The notes: generated by a model not told the origin, from the letters alone. A stretch of 64,000 nucleotides of DNA from Cyanobacteria bacterium FACHB-DQ100 (GCA_014695195.1 JACJNW010000039.1:62001-126000); one strand, 5' to 3'; shown: positions 54,173 through 63,458, counted from the stretch's first letter. Numbers and translations: made by a program.

Positions 54173-55072
54173 CAGCACAATCACCATAATTAACAATGCA
54201 AATCCAAGTTTGTATTGGGCTGTAAATAAGCGAGTTGCGATAATAAATCCAGCGATCGGATTTGAAGCAAATGGCGCTAACAAATCAGTCAATCCGCCTC
54301 CGACTTCTTGTGCAATGCCGATAATTAATCCACCCGCGATCGCGCCGTAGGGATTACCAATTCCCCCTAGAATCACCGACGCAAATAGCGGCAGAATTAG
54401 GAACCAGCCCATATTCGGGCGCACGGCTTCCACTAATCCCAACATACTGCCGCCTAATGCTGTCAAACTTCCGGCGATTACCCAAGTCCAAATCACGACG
54501 CGATCGACATTAATTCCTGTTGTTCGGGCTAGATCTAAATCGTCTGCCACTGCCCGCATCGCTTTACCAATTTTGGTGTTTTGCAACAGGTAATGTAATC
54601 CAGCGATCGCCGCGATCGCTAACAGGATCACCAATATTTTATTAAACGGAATATTGATTCCAAAAATAGATAAGGCGCGAAGCACAGGAAGGTCATACCG
54701 TTGATTGCCGCCGCCCCAAATCAAGATAATGCCATTGCGAATAAACAAGGCAAGCCCGATCGAAATAATAATCAGCGTGGTTGGGGTTGCTCGTTTTTTT
54801 CGCATCGGCGACCAGAGCAGTTTTTCGCTCAGTAGAGTCACTCCAACCGTGACGATCGCAGAGAGGAACATCGATACCCAAATATTGATACCGATCGCAT
54901 TAAACAGCAGTGTAAAATAAGCGCCCAGCGTCATGAAATCACCGTGAGCGAAATTTGAGAGTCGCAGAATTCCGTAAGTTAGGGTTAATCCCACCGCCGA
55001 GAGCGCGATTATGCTCCCGACAGAAATTCCATTGACAACTAACTGCACGAACTGAGCAAAAAAGGCATCCAT
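54134..55072 (-). CDS. branched-chain amino-acid-type ABC permease (LivH family)
   Basis: This 312-residue permease has about eight membrane helices and the LivH loop GRIVGIAQ-like segments, here LGLVEAVRPNMGWFLILPLF and ILGGIGNPYGAIAGGLIIG. In cyanobacteria this corresponds to NatD of the N-I neutral amino acid system or a urea/amino acid permease. The other components (second permease, ATPases, binding protein) are not adjacent. Start 55072 (MDAFFAQ) is chosen over a GTG at 55081. Confidence 0.88.
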   Translation of the reverse strand: MDAFFAQFVQLVVNGISVGSIIALSAVGLTLTYGILRLSNFAHGDFMTLGAYFTLLFNAIGINIWVSMFLSAIVTVGVTLLSEKLLWSPMRKKRATPTTLIIISIGLALFIRNGIILIWGGGNQRYDLPVLRALSIFGINIPFNKILVILLAIAAIAGLHYLLQNTKIGKAMRAVADDLDLARTTGINVDRVVIWTWVIAGSLTALGGSMLGLVEAVRPNMGWFLILPLFASVILGGIGNPYGAIAGGLIIGIAQEVGGGLTDLLAPFASNPIAGFIIATRLFTAQYKLGFALLIMVIVLLVRPQGLFKGTT

Positions 55073-55150
55073 GCGCGGCACTTGATCACGATATCGCTTG
55101 ATTGTGCCTGAAGTGGGGAAGTTTGGGAAGAGATCCGAAATTTTGCCAAT

Positions 55151-55181
55151 AAAAAAGCAGTCCCTACCCGGTTTGGACTGC
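55151..55181 (-). terminator. rho-independent terminator after purN
   Basis: GCAGTCC (55157-55163) pairs with GGACTGC (55175-55181) over an 11-base loop; on the minus strand a T6 run follows. It lies about 87 bases after purN and just upstream of livH, separating the two same-strand units. Confidence 0.82.
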
Positions 55182-55267
55182 CCTTGTGTTAGACGATGAG
55201 CTTCTCAATCTGTATATATCATGCCGCCTCTGGGCGAACTACACATCAGCCTAAAGGATGATGTAAA

Positions 55268-55897
55268 TCAGCATTTACGAAAGGAGTTTGCCGCTGCAAT
55301 TGCGATCGCTGCGGGATAGATCCGATGTTCTTCTGCATGAATTCGAGCTTGCAAAGTTTCGATCGTATCTTCTGCAAGTACCGGAACCGCCGCTTGAATG
55401 ATAATGTCGCCGCTATCGACTTCTGGAACGACTAAATGAACGCTGCACCCTGCAATCTTCACGCCTGCTTCTAAAGCTTGCTCAACGGCGCGATTGCCCT
55501 TAAAGCTCGGCAACAAACTTGGATGAATGTTGAGAATACGATCGCGAAATGCCTCAATCAGAACTGGAGTCACAATCCGCATCCAACCCGCCATGATCAC
55601 CCATTCCACTGAATGCTGCTTCAAGGCTTTGACGATCGCTTGATCTAAGTCCTCCCGACTAGCAAACTCCCGGTGATTCAGTAAGACGGCGGGAACGTTA
55701 AATCGGTTCGCTCGATCGACGACTTTTGCACCCGGATTGTTATAAATCACCACCTGAATATCTGCATTGAGATGCCCGTCTTGAATCGATTGCGCGATCG
55801 CTTCAAAGTTACTTCCGCTTCCCGATGCCATCACGCCAAGCTTGAGGCGCGGATGAGACGGAAATTCAGCGTGTTCAGGAGAAATCAGCGCAACCAT
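55268..55897 (-). CDS. purN: phosphoribosylglycinamide formyltransferase
   Basis: PurN transfers the formyl group from 10-formyl-tetrahydrofolate to GAR in purine synthesis. The 209-residue protein has the phosphate loop MASGSGSNFEAI, and the active-site segments NIHPSLLPSFKG (Asn and His) and GCSVHLVVPEVDSG (His and Asp). The length is normal, with a few extra N-terminal residues. It appears to be a single-gene transcript ending at the terminator downstream. Confidence 0.95.
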   Translation of the reverse strand: MVALISPEHAEFPSHPRLKLGVMASGSGSNFEAIAQSIQDGHLNADIQVVIYNNPGAKVVDRANRFNVPAVLLNHREFASREDLDQAIVKALKQHSVEWVIMAGWMRIVTPVLIEAFRDRILNIHPSLLPSFKGNRAVEQALEAGVKIAGCSVHLVVPEVDSGDIIIQAAVPVLAEDTIETLQARIHAEEHRIYPAAIAIAAANSFRKC

Positions 55898-56037
55898 GAG
55901 AACGATGATGAGAAAACAGCTTCTCAGTTTAGCGTAGGGGCTGCGATCGCTGGTAGAAACAATTTCTTAAAAGTTGATTGTTCATGTTAATTGATAGCCA
56001 GACCGATAAAATAACCCTAATTTGAACGATCGCCCTC

Positions 56038-56967
56038 ATGCTCTTTGATTCCCTTCGCACCAAACCCCGATCAGATTCCGGATTCTCGCGCTTACTGGAT
56101 CGAGAAGTGATCGCGGCTTGGGTTTTTCTCGCGCCTGCGTTGATTCTGCTTGGTGTGTTTGTGTTGTATCCGATCGCGTATCTGTGCTATCTCAGCTTCA
56201 CTACGGGCAGCTTCACCCGATTGGGGGTGCGCTGGGTCGGATTACGGAATTATTGGCGATTGCTGCTGAGTCCTGATTTTTGGCAAGTATTGGGGAATAC
56301 GGCTTACTTTACGATCGCAACCGTGATTCCCAGTTTGATCCTTCCCTTGGGCTTAGCGGTCTTGCTGAATCAATCAATTCTGTTTCGTGGATTGCTGAGA
56401 GCCGCTTACTTTATTCCATCGGTCACGTCGCTAGTTGCGGTTGGATTGGGGTTTCGCTGGCTCTTTCAAACCGATGGTGTAATCAATCAGTGGTTAAACG
56501 CGATTAATATTCCCGCAATTCCCTGGCTTCAGAGTACGGTTTGGGCGATGCCTGTGTTGATCTTGCTCAGCATCTGGAAGCAGATCGGATTTAATATGGT
56601 CGTGTTTCTGGCGGGATTGCAAACGATTCCAATCAATCGGTATGAAGCCGCAGAACTAGATGGGGCAAACGCTTGGCAGAAGTTTCGATATGTGACGCTG
56701 CCGGGATTGAGACCGACGATCGTCTTCGTTACCGTCACTACTGCAATTTTTACCTTACGAAGCTTCGAGCAAGTCTATGTAATCACGGGCGGCGGCCCAA
56801 TGAACTCCACCAACTTGCTCGTTTACTTCATCTACGATCAAGCCTTTGCTCAATTTGATTTTGGTTATGCAGCAGCGGCGGCAACATTGCTGTTACTAAT
56901 CGCGTTGCTATTGGTGTATTGGCAAGTCCAAACACTGCGTGAAGCGGAGCGATCGAGCGATGATTAA
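56038..56967 (+). CDS. carbohydrate ABC transporter permease (MalF/UgpA-type)
   Basis: This 309-residue permease has six membrane helices and the cytoplasmic EAA loop YEAAELDGANAWQKFRYVTLPGLRP. The N-terminal FLAPALILLGVFVLYPIAYL and GGGPMNSTNLLVYFIYDQAF segments are typical of the sugar permease family. A partner permease, ATPase and binding protein would be needed but none is adjacent. It meets a convergent small gene with a four-base overlap. Confidence 0.9.
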   Translation: MLFDSLRTKPRSDSGFSRLLDREVIAAWVFLAPALILLGVFVLYPIAYLCYLSFTTGSFTRLGVRWVGLRNYWRLLLSPDFWQVLGNTAYFTIATVIPSLILPLGLAVLLNQSILFRGLLRAAYFIPSVTSLVAVGLGFRWLFQTDGVINQWLNAINIPAIPWLQSTVWAMPVLILLSIWKQIGFNMVVFLAGLQTIPINRYEAAELDGANAWQKFRYVTLPGLRPTIVFVTVTTAIFTLRSFEQVYVITGGGPMNSTNLLVYFIYDQAFAQFDFGYAAAAATLLLLIALLLVYWQVQTLREAERSSDD

Positions 56968-57137
56968 GCATCCGGGAAGGTTTGCTGAAACTCCTCGATC
57001 AGAATATCCATCTCCTCAAGCGCCTGATTCACGTCAATCCGCAACGCGCCCAGATTCGGCTGTTCCATCAGCTTCAATAGAGATTCGCGCTTGCTTTCGA
57101 TCAGCTTAATCCGTTCTTTAATCGTTTCCGCGTCCAT
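56964..57137 (-). CDS. 57-residue coiled-coil protein
   Basis: This small soluble protein is almost wholly helical (MDAETIKERIKLIESKRESL and VNQALEEMDILIEEFQQTF). GGAGGA lies ten bases before the ATG at 57137; another ATG at 57146 is too close to it. No known family is recognised. The presence of a strong, well-placed ribosome-binding site and a four-base convergent overlap support a real gene. Confidence 0.65.
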   Translation of the reverse strand: MDAETIKERIKLIESKRESLLKLMEQPNLGALRIDVNQALEEMDILIEEFQQTFPDA

Positions 57138-57384
57138 GTTGAGCATTCCTCCAGGTCGATCGAGCTTATGTATGACTGAATGTTAAGCTACTCTCAATTC
57201 TAGTCAGATTTCCTCAAAACTGAGCAAAGTCGCATCAATTAAGGCTTTCTGTACTTCTGTCTTTCGACAGATGAAATTTATTTAAAAGTTCACACCAGAA
57301 CTTCACAAAATTTGTGAGCAAGGGTTCGATCTACGAGTAAAGTAATGTGTACTCCTCCACTAGATTAGACCCGAAGAGTTAAGT

Positions 57385-57630
57385 ATGGGTAGAAAAAATC
57401 ATCCCCCGGCTTGGATTGTTGTATTGGTTTGCAGTGCGGCTGGCGTTGTATTAGGCGGTTCGGCAAGCTGGGCAGAAAGCAATCAGTGTCTGCAAGATAA
57501 GGTCGTGACTAATCAATGCTTGACCCAAGATCCTGTGAGAAAGACGGGCGAAGGCATGATGGCAGGAATGGTAGCGGGTGCGGGTGCGGCAGTCGGCGCA
57601 ACTTGGAGCCAACGAAAGCGCGATTCTTAA
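57385..57630 (+). CDS. small secreted Gly/Ala-rich protein
   Basis: This 81-residue protein starts with a signal-like segment (IVVLVCSAAGVVLGGSASWA), has two cysteines in a repeat-like NQCLQDKVVTNQCLTQD, and ends with a glycine-zipper-like hydrophobic stretch (GMMAGMVAGAGAAVGATWSQ) and a basic tail. I do not recognise it. It could be a small membrane-associated protein. The stop overlaps the Hsp70-like gene's stop by four bases. Confidence 0.65.
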   Translation: MGRKNHPPAWIVVLVCSAAGVVLGGSASWAESNQCLQDKVVTNQCLTQDPVRKTGEGMMAGMVAGAGAAVGATWSQRKRDS

Positions 57631-59228
57631 CTCAACTGCACCACGGGTTGATCCTCGACTAACGTTCGCGCTGTTAACAAATCCTCAACCGTGATTTTGA
57701 GGAAGCGATCGCTATCCACCTGAAATTGCACTTTAATGCGATCGCTTCCCGGCACTCCTGGCGGGTCAAGCTCTGCAATACTGCGCGACCCCTCTCGATC
57801 GTTTAATGCCTGCACCGGAGCCTGGGAACTGGTGAGATTTCGAGTGACTAAGCGATCGCCATCAAAATACACCTCGGTCTGAACTGTTTCTGCGCCCATT
57901 TCACCGATGACGAGTTCGATGCTGGGTTGACTGTCGATCGACGCACCCAACACTAACTCAACGGGCTTCTCCATCGGATAAGGCTGTCCCGCTTTAACTA
58001 AGGGATGCCAGTTGTGGCAATTTTGCCTGCGATCCCAATAGCGAATGCCGTAACCGTGGTAGAGAAAGTCTTTAAGCTGTACGCCTTGACTCAGCTGAAG
58101 TGCGCCTTGAGCGATCGCTTCAAACGGCTTTTCACATCGAATCAAGCTTTCGTCAAAATACTGCCGCACCCAGTTGTGAACGGCTGGAATTTGAACCGTT
58201 CCACCCACTAATAAAACGGCATCAATATCACTTGTTGCCAACCCTTGACGGCGAGCTTGTTGCAGCACTTGTTCCATTGACTCATCAAGCTGAGTGAAAA
58301 ATCCGCGATCGCTCAAAATCTGCTCAAACTGCGATCGGGTGAGCGATAAGTCATAGCTTTCAAACGTTTCGTCGTTGAAGAACACTTCTTGCGCTTGAGT
58401 AGAAAGAGAAAGCTGAATCTTCAGGCGTTCTGCAAGTCTTGCAATTAAGGGTGTTGCCGTGAGTCCCTGAGTTTTGACAAAATGATCCACGACCCAATTA
58501 TCTAAATCTGAGCCGCCTAAATTCTGTCCCGCTTTAGCAATCACTCTAGCAATCCTTGCTTTTTGTCCTGACTGTTCCTTAAATGATTTCTGCCCCCATT
58601 TCAGAATGAATCCCAACGGTTTCGATTGAGAGATCTCGTTCACGTTGATTTGAACGATCGATAAATCCAGTGTGCCGCCACCAAAATCAACCACTAATAA
58701 CGTTTGTCGATCGCTTAATCCATATCCCAATGCCGCCGCAGTCGGTTCATCAATCATTCTCACCTGATTGATATCTAGCGATTCGCAAATCTGCCCCAAC
58801 CACAATCGATACGCCTCGAAACTATCAACCGGAACCGTAAACACGATCGACTCTGCAATCTCTGGATCAGTCGTTTTGAGTTGGTTGATCATTTGCGTCA
58901 GAAACCACTCGCCAACCTGCTCAAATCGAACGGTTTTTCCGTCTAATTCCGGTAAAAATCCCTGTACATCTGTCCCAATTCCACGCTTAAAGTTGCGGAA
59001 AAATCGCGCATCGCTGCTGATATCTAACGCCCGATCGCGCACCTGCTGACCGATCACAACTTTTCCCTGCGCTGCATTCTCCACGTACATCAAACTTGGG
59101 ATCAAAGGTGGATTTTGGGCAAGGCGCTGCGAAATTCCAGGAAGAGAAAGGGTTTCTGGCTGTTGGGTCGCTGCATTCCATCGGGTGATCACAGTGTTAC
59201 TGGTTCCGAAGTCGATCGCGTAAGGCAT
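57627..59228 (-). CDS. Hsp70-family protein (DnaK-like, non-canonical)
   Basis: This 533-residue protein has the Hsp70 ATPase fold: phosphate-1 AIDFGTSNTVITRW (about 4-17), phosphate-2 LVVDFGGGTLDLSIV (about 181-195) and adenosine VLLVGGTVQIPAV (about 335-347). The C-terminal part (about 400-533) is a shortened beta-type substrate domain without the helical lid or the EEVD/Gly-rich tail of DnaK. No DnaJ or GrpE gene is adjacent. The start at 59228 begins directly with the ATPase domain; an upstream in-frame start at 59267 lacks support. Confidence 0.88.
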   Translation of the reverse strand: MPYAIDFGTSNTVITRWNAATQQPETLSLPGISQRLAQNPPLIPSLMYVENAAQGKVVIGQQVRDRALDISSDARFFRNFKRGIGTDVQGFLPELDGKTVRFEQVGEWFLTQMINQLKTTDPEIAESIVFTVPVDSFEAYRLWLGQICESLDINQVRMIDEPTAAALGYGLSDRQTLLVVDFGGGTLDLSIVQINVNEISQSKPLGFILKWGQKSFKEQSGQKARIARVIAKAGQNLGGSDLDNWVVDHFVKTQGLTATPLIARLAERLKIQLSLSTQAQEVFFNDETFESYDLSLTRSQFEQILSDRGFFTQLDESMEQVLQQARRQGLATSDIDAVLLVGGTVQIPAVHNWVRQYFDESLIRCEKPFEAIAQGALQLSQGVQLKDFLYHGYGIRYWDRRQNCHNWHPLVKAGQPYPMEKPVELVLGASIDSQPSIELVIGEMGAETVQTEVYFDGDRLVTRNLTSSQAPVQALNDREGSRSIAELDPPGVPGSDRIKVQFQVDSDRFLKITVEDLLTARTLVEDQPVVQLS

Positions 59229-59447
59229 TCTGGCGCTAGGTAGATTGACGTGAATCAGGTATACCAATTCACCAAACCATAAGAGATGTCTCTAAAGCAA
59301 GATTTTGCCGATGTTTTCAATCCTGAACTTCACGCTCTCTTAAAGTCAGAGAATCGTAATGTATATCCGGGGAATAATGGCAAGAGTTTATAATATTTTT
59401 TAACATAGACAGCAGCATGAACCCACTCCCACCCCTTAGAGCGCATT

Positions 59448-59666
59448 ATGATTCGTCAACCCTCTCCTGAACTGGCTACGTTCCTTTCAAGGCTGCGATC
59501 GGGAATTTGGATCTTCGGCATTTCCTCCTGGCTGTTTGGCATTACCGATCGCTCGATCGCCGCGTTAATGGACGGCTATCTCTCTGCATTAGATATCGCC
59601 CAACTCTTTACCGCTTCATTCTTCTTTGTTGGCTGGCTGTTTCTCAAGCCCGCTAAACTGTTCTGA
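59448..59666 (+). CDS. small membrane protein
   Basis: This 72-residue protein has one or two hydrophobic segments (GIWIFGISSWLFGI and LFTASFFFVGWLFLKP). I recognise no family. Its 3' end overlaps the convergent histidine kinase gene by 51 bases, which lowers confidence somewhat, but the hydrophobic pattern and position suggest a real gene. Confidence 0.5.
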   Translation: MIRQPSPELATFLSRLRSGIWIFGISSWLFGITDRSIAALMDGYLSALDIAQLFTASFFFVGWLFLKPAKLF

Positions 59667-61565
59667 AATGGCAGATTCTACCAAGGGTAATGCGATTACA
59701 AAGGTTGCCCCTTGCCTTTCTCCCTCGCTTTCGGCGCGCACCGTTCCACCCTGCAACTCAGCGAGGTGGCGCGCGATCGCGAGTCCCAATCCGAGTCCCC
59801 CGAACTGCCGGGTACTGCTTCCATCTGCCTGTTTAAAGTGATCAAACACATACGGCAGAAACTCAGGGGCGATGCCTACCCCATTATCCCGAACTGTAAT
59901 TTCGGCTGTCCGTGATTGAGCACTTTCGTTCTGGGATAGTGCAACTTCAACTCGTCCGTTTTCTGCTGTAAATTTGATGGCATTAGAAAGTAGATTCCAG
60001 ACAATTTGTTGAAGTCGATTGGAGTCTCCCGAAACCCTGTATGGCACATCAGGACTAATAAATTGAATTGAGATTTTTTTCGCTTCTGCGGAAAGTTGAA
60101 CGGTGTCGATCGCCGATAGAATTGAATTCCGTAAATCTACAGGCTCACTTTTTAGTACCAGCTTACCCTTCAAAATTCGCGATATATCTAATAAATCGTC
60201 AATCAAGTTAATCTGAATCTTTGCATTCCGTTCAATAATATCTAAAGCGCGATCGGCAACTGATGAATCAAACTTGCGTTGACGCAGCAACTGTACCCAG
60301 CCCAAGATTGGATTCAATGGTGTTCGTAACTCATGAGACAGAACTGCTAAAAACTCATCTTTAATTTGATTTGACTTGGCTAACTGTTCGCTTCGATCTT
60401 GCAGCGATTTCATCAAATTCGCTCGATCGATTGCGATCGCAACTTGATCTGCTGCTGCCTGCATTAACTCTTGTTCTTCAAGTGTAAAAGAAGTCCGCGA
60501 TCGACTACCAAACGACAACACCCCTAGCACTTTTCCTTGGGTAATCAAGGGTTGACTAGAGTAAGCGGTAATACCCAGCGATCGTATCAAACTAGTTTTT
60601 TCTAGAACTGAACTTTGAACATCACTAATAGAAATTTGTATTCCATCCTGTACAACCTGACCACATACAGCCTGGCCGAGCTCTAGCTCTAGAAGATCTA
60701 TCTTTTGTTCAGCCGTTAATCCATATGATGAAGCTAGTTTTAGAGAAGCGCCATTCCTTCTAGGGGTTACTAAATAATTGATATAAAACCCTAAGCCTAA
60801 CTGCGCTGAAAGTCTTTCATATAAGTTATCTAGTAGCGAGATTGGATCTTCCGCTAACAATAACTCTCGCGTTGTATCGTATAGCAAATTCAGCTTGCCA
60901 TTCTGCTTACGCAAAGCTTGCTCTGCTAACTCACGCTGAATTAAATTTCGCCGCAACTGCAAGACCAAAACTTCAAGAAATAACGCGATCGCCAAGCAGC
61001 TTGGAATCGTCAGACTCACGATCGTATTCAGCCGATTTCGCTCAGCATTCGCTCGCTCTTCTAACAATTGGTTTTCTTCATTCTGCATTTCGCTAATCAA
61101 CCCGCGAATCTCAGTCATCAAAGATAGACCTTGATTGCTCTTCACAATTGATCGCGCCGGATCAAATTGATTTGCATCTGCTAACTTAATCGTTCTCCTG
61201 ATTAGAGCAAAACGATCGAGCAGCAATTGATTAATGCGTGATAGTCGTTGCTGCTGGCTGAGATTATCCTTAGTCAAACTTCGCAACCGAACCATCGTTT
61301 GATCGACAGTTTGGATCGAATCTTCATACGGTTGTAAATATTGGCGATCCTGCGTGAGCAGATATCCCCGTTGCCCTAACTCAGCATTCTTTAGCTGTGA
61401 GAGTAAAGATTGAGTTGTCAGCAAAACCTGTTGTGTGTGATTTTCCCACCGCTTCGCCTCGCGATATCCCGCCAACGTGGAGTAGGACAGCGTTCCAATC
61501 CCGACCAGGGCTGCAAGTGAACACCAAGCGCCGATCGAGGCATTGCATGAAAAAGACCGCTTCAT
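59616..61565 (-). CDS. CHASE3-GAF hybrid-less sensor histidine kinase
   Basis: This 649-residue membrane sensor has two membrane helices (about 12-32 and 180-200) enclosing a CHASE3 domain (motif AELGQRGYLLTQDRQYLQPY), a GAF domain (about 240-385), a HisKA domain with the phosphorylated His in FLAVLSHELRTPLNPILG (about 415), and an ATPase domain with N box (QIVWNLLSNAIKFT), G1 (DNGVGIAPE) and G2 (GGLGLGLAIARHL). No receiver or response regulator is encoded next to it. ATG 61565 has GGAG seven bases upstream. It is divergent from apcA. Confidence 0.93.
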   Translation of the reverse strand: MKRSFSCNASIGAWCSLAALVGIGTLSYSTLAGYREAKRWENHTQQVLLTTQSLLSQLKNAELGQRGYLLTQDRQYLQPYEDSIQTVDQTMVRLRSLTKDNLSQQQRLSRINQLLLDRFALIRRTIKLADANQFDPARSIVKSNQGLSLMTEIRGLISEMQNEENQLLEERANAERNRLNTIVSLTIPSCLAIALFLEVLVLQLRRNLIQRELAEQALRKQNGKLNLLYDTTRELLLAEDPISLLDNLYERLSAQLGLGFYINYLVTPRRNGASLKLASSYGLTAEQKIDLLELELGQAVCGQVVQDGIQISISDVQSSVLEKTSLIRSLGITAYSSQPLITQGKVLGVLSFGSRSRTSFTLEEQELMQAAADQVAIAIDRANLMKSLQDRSEQLAKSNQIKDEFLAVLSHELRTPLNPILGWVQLLRQRKFDSSVADRALDIIERNAKIQINLIDDLLDISRILKGKLVLKSEPVDLRNSILSAIDTVQLSAEAKKISIQFISPDVPYRVSGDSNRLQQIVWNLLSNAIKFTAENGRVEVALSQNESAQSRTAEITVRDNGVGIAPEFLPYVFDHFKQADGSSTRQFGGLGLGLAIARHLAELQGGTVRAESEGERQGATFVIALPLVESAISEQFSGLEKQPANKEE

Positions 61566-61929
61566 GTAGCGCTCCAAATCAACCGTGAGGCAGATTTTAC
61601 ACCGCCTGTACTCTCTCTGGGTCTACTACAAGACGGATTCTCAGGTGTGTTCTCTATCCTGAGTAAAGATATTACAAAATGTTTCAGACTCACCAGGATA
61701 GTGAACACAATGCCGCACAATAATTTCGGAAGGTCGCTAAGTCAAAACGCTTGCGTCACAGAGGTTGCCCGAACTGCTTCATTGCAGTTCTGACGAATCT
61801 CAAGCTTGACAGCCCTCAGACATCCTGAGAAGCTGAAGGCCACGGCTCCAAGCGCGTAAACTTGCAAAGCCATTTGGGGAACTCCCGTTTTAAACACACT
61901 CGGTTACATTTCCTTGGAGGAATCCATCA
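61566..61929. promoter_or_regulatory. long apcA leader/promoter region
   Basis: This 364-base region between the kinase and apcA holds the promoter(s) of the apc operon. A long structured leader is likely: GAACTGC (61771-61777) pairs with GCAGTTC (61784-61790), and CTCAG with CTGAG near 61815-61829. A strong ribosome-binding site (TTGGAGGAA) precedes apcA. Confidence 0.6.
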
Positions 61930-62415
61930 ATGAGTATTGTCACGAAGTCAATCGTGAACGCTGACGCTGAGGCACGTTACCTCAGCCCCGGTGAATTGGA
62001 TCGGATCAAAGGCTTCGTCACCACGGGTGAGCGCCGCCTGCGGATCGCACAAACCTTGACCGATTCGCGTGAGCGCATCGTTAAGCAAGCAGGTGATCAA
62101 CTGTTCCAAAAGCGTCCTGATGTTGTTTCTCCTGGTGGAAACGCATACGGCGAAGAAATGACCGCTACCTGTCTGCGTGACTTGGACTACTACCTGCGTC
62201 TCGTAACCTACGGAATCGTTGCAGGTGATGTAACCCCGATCGAAGAAATCGGTATCGTCGGCGTGAGAGAAATGTACAACTCCTTGGGAACTCCGATTCC
62301 TGCGGTTGCAGAAGGCATTCGCGCTATGAAGAACGTGGCTGCTTCGTTGCTCTCCTCGGATGATGCTTCCGAAGCTGGCGCTTACTTCGACTATGTAATC
62401 GGTGCAATGCAGTAA
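61930..62415 (+). CDS. apcA: allophycocyanin alpha subunit
   Basis: This 161-residue biliprotein forms the phycobilisome core with ApcB. The chromophore cysteine lies in the segment [20 protein letters not shown] (about residue 81), and the sequence from [20 protein letters not shown] to the ending [10 protein letters not shown] is typical ApcA. apcB follows after 62 bases. The usual upstream apcE core-membrane linker gene is not adjacent. Confidence 0.97.
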   Translation: MSIVTKSIVNADAEARYLSPGELDRIKGFVTTGERRLRIAQTLTDSRERIVKQAGDQLFQKRPDVVSPGGNAYGEEMTATCLRDLDYYLRLVTYGIVAGDVTPIEEIGIVGVREMYNSLGTPIPAVAEGIRAMKNVAASLLSSDDASEAGAYFDYVIGAMQ

Positions 62416-62477
62416 TTGCTGCCTTGATCGATTTCCTCCTTGTTTAACTAGACCACGCGACTTACGGAACTTTAACC

Positions 62478-62963
62478 ATGCAAGACGCAATTACCTCGGT
62501 AATCAATACTTCTGACGTTCAAGGTAAGTACCTTGACTCTTCATCCCTCGAAAAGCTCAAAGGCTACTTCCAAACGGGTGAACTGCGCGTTCGTGCAGCG
62601 ACCACCATCTCGGCTAACGCAGCAGCGATCGTCAAAGAAGCTGTCGCTAAGTCCTTGTTGTACTCGGACATCACCCGCCCCGGTGGAAACATGTACACCA
62701 CCCGTCGTTATGCTGCTTGCATCCGCGACCTCGACTACTACCTCCGCTATGCAACCTACGCAATGTTGGCTGGAGATCCTTCGATCCTCGATGAGCGCGT
62801 GCTCAACGGATTGAAAGAAACCTACAACAGCTTGGGTGTACCCATTGCTGCTACCGTTCAATCGATCCAAGCTATGAAAGAAGTCACGGCTGGATTGGTT
62901 GGTTCTGACGCTGGTAAAGAAATGGGCGTTTACTTCGACTACATCAGCTCTGGTTTGAGCTAA
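62478..62963 (+). CDS. apcB: allophycocyanin beta subunit
   Basis: This 161-residue partner of ApcA in the core trimer begins [20 protein letters not shown] and carries the chromophore cysteine in [20 protein letters not shown] (about residue 81). The Asn of the methylation site is present near residue 71 (RPGGNMYTT). It ends [11 protein letters not shown] 291-base gap separates it from apcC; the gap has no gene. Confidence 0.97.
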   Translation: MQDAITSVINTSDVQGKYLDSSSLEKLKGYFQTGELRVRAATTISANAAAIVKEAVAKSLLYSDITRPGGNMYTTRRYAACIRDLDYYLRYATYAMLAGDPSILDERVLNGLKETYNSLGVPIAATVQSIQAMKEVTAGLVGSDAGKEMGVYFDYISSGLS

Positions 62964-63254
62964 CTCGCGAAAGGTTGAGAATGGAGTGATCTTCGTTCTT
63001 TAGCTTTCGGACTGGTTTGGAAGTCTGGAGTGAGTATTAAGTTGTTGAGGCGTATTTAAGCTTTTACGATTTAATGTTGACTCTTGGCTTCCAACCTTTT
63101 AAACAGAGGTTTTGTGAAACCGGCGATCGTTCCAATGTGTTAAGCCGCTATTTTTAGCTGAATTGGCGATCGACTCTTTTTGAGATTTTTCTAAACTCAA
63201 CTCTTGCAAGGCACTTTTTTTGCTGCGCCTTTCTTCATCTTTAGGAGAGATCCC

Positions 63255-63458
63255 ATGAGAATGTTCAAGATTACCGCTTGTGTTCCGAGCCAAACTCGGA
63301 TTCGCACACAGCGCGAACTGCAAAATACGTTCTTTACCAAGCTTGTCCCTTACGAGAACTGGTTCAAAGAACAGCAACGCATCCAAAAAATGGGTGGAAA
63401 GATTGTGAAGGTGGAACTGGCTACGGGTAAACAGGGCATGAATACAGGTCTGGCGTAA
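63255..63458 (+). CDS. apcC: allophycocyanin-associated core linker ApcC
   Basis: This 67-residue small core linker (about 7.8 kDa) caps the core cylinders. It is nearly identical to ApcC of other species as I know it: MRMFKITACVPSQTRIRTQR at the start and GGKIVKVELATGKQG near the end. ATG 63255 follows TAGGAGAGA; upstream in-frame starts are unlikely. A terminator lies 38 bases after the stop. Confidence 0.96.
   Translation: MRMFKITACVPSQTRIRTQRELQNTFFTKLVPYENWFKEQQRIQKMGGKIVKVELATGKQGMNTGLA

Noticed and set aside
57346-57360. Yfr1-like sRNA motif (TGTACTCCTCCACTA)
   Set aside because: The conserved core of Yfr1 is ACTCCTCACAC; here the sequence deviates and no flanking stem-loops are seen.
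61948-62490. 180-codon minus-strand frame over apcA
   Set aside because: It lies antisense to the near-invariant apcA gene; the open frame is a by-product of apcA codon use and has no ribosome-binding site.
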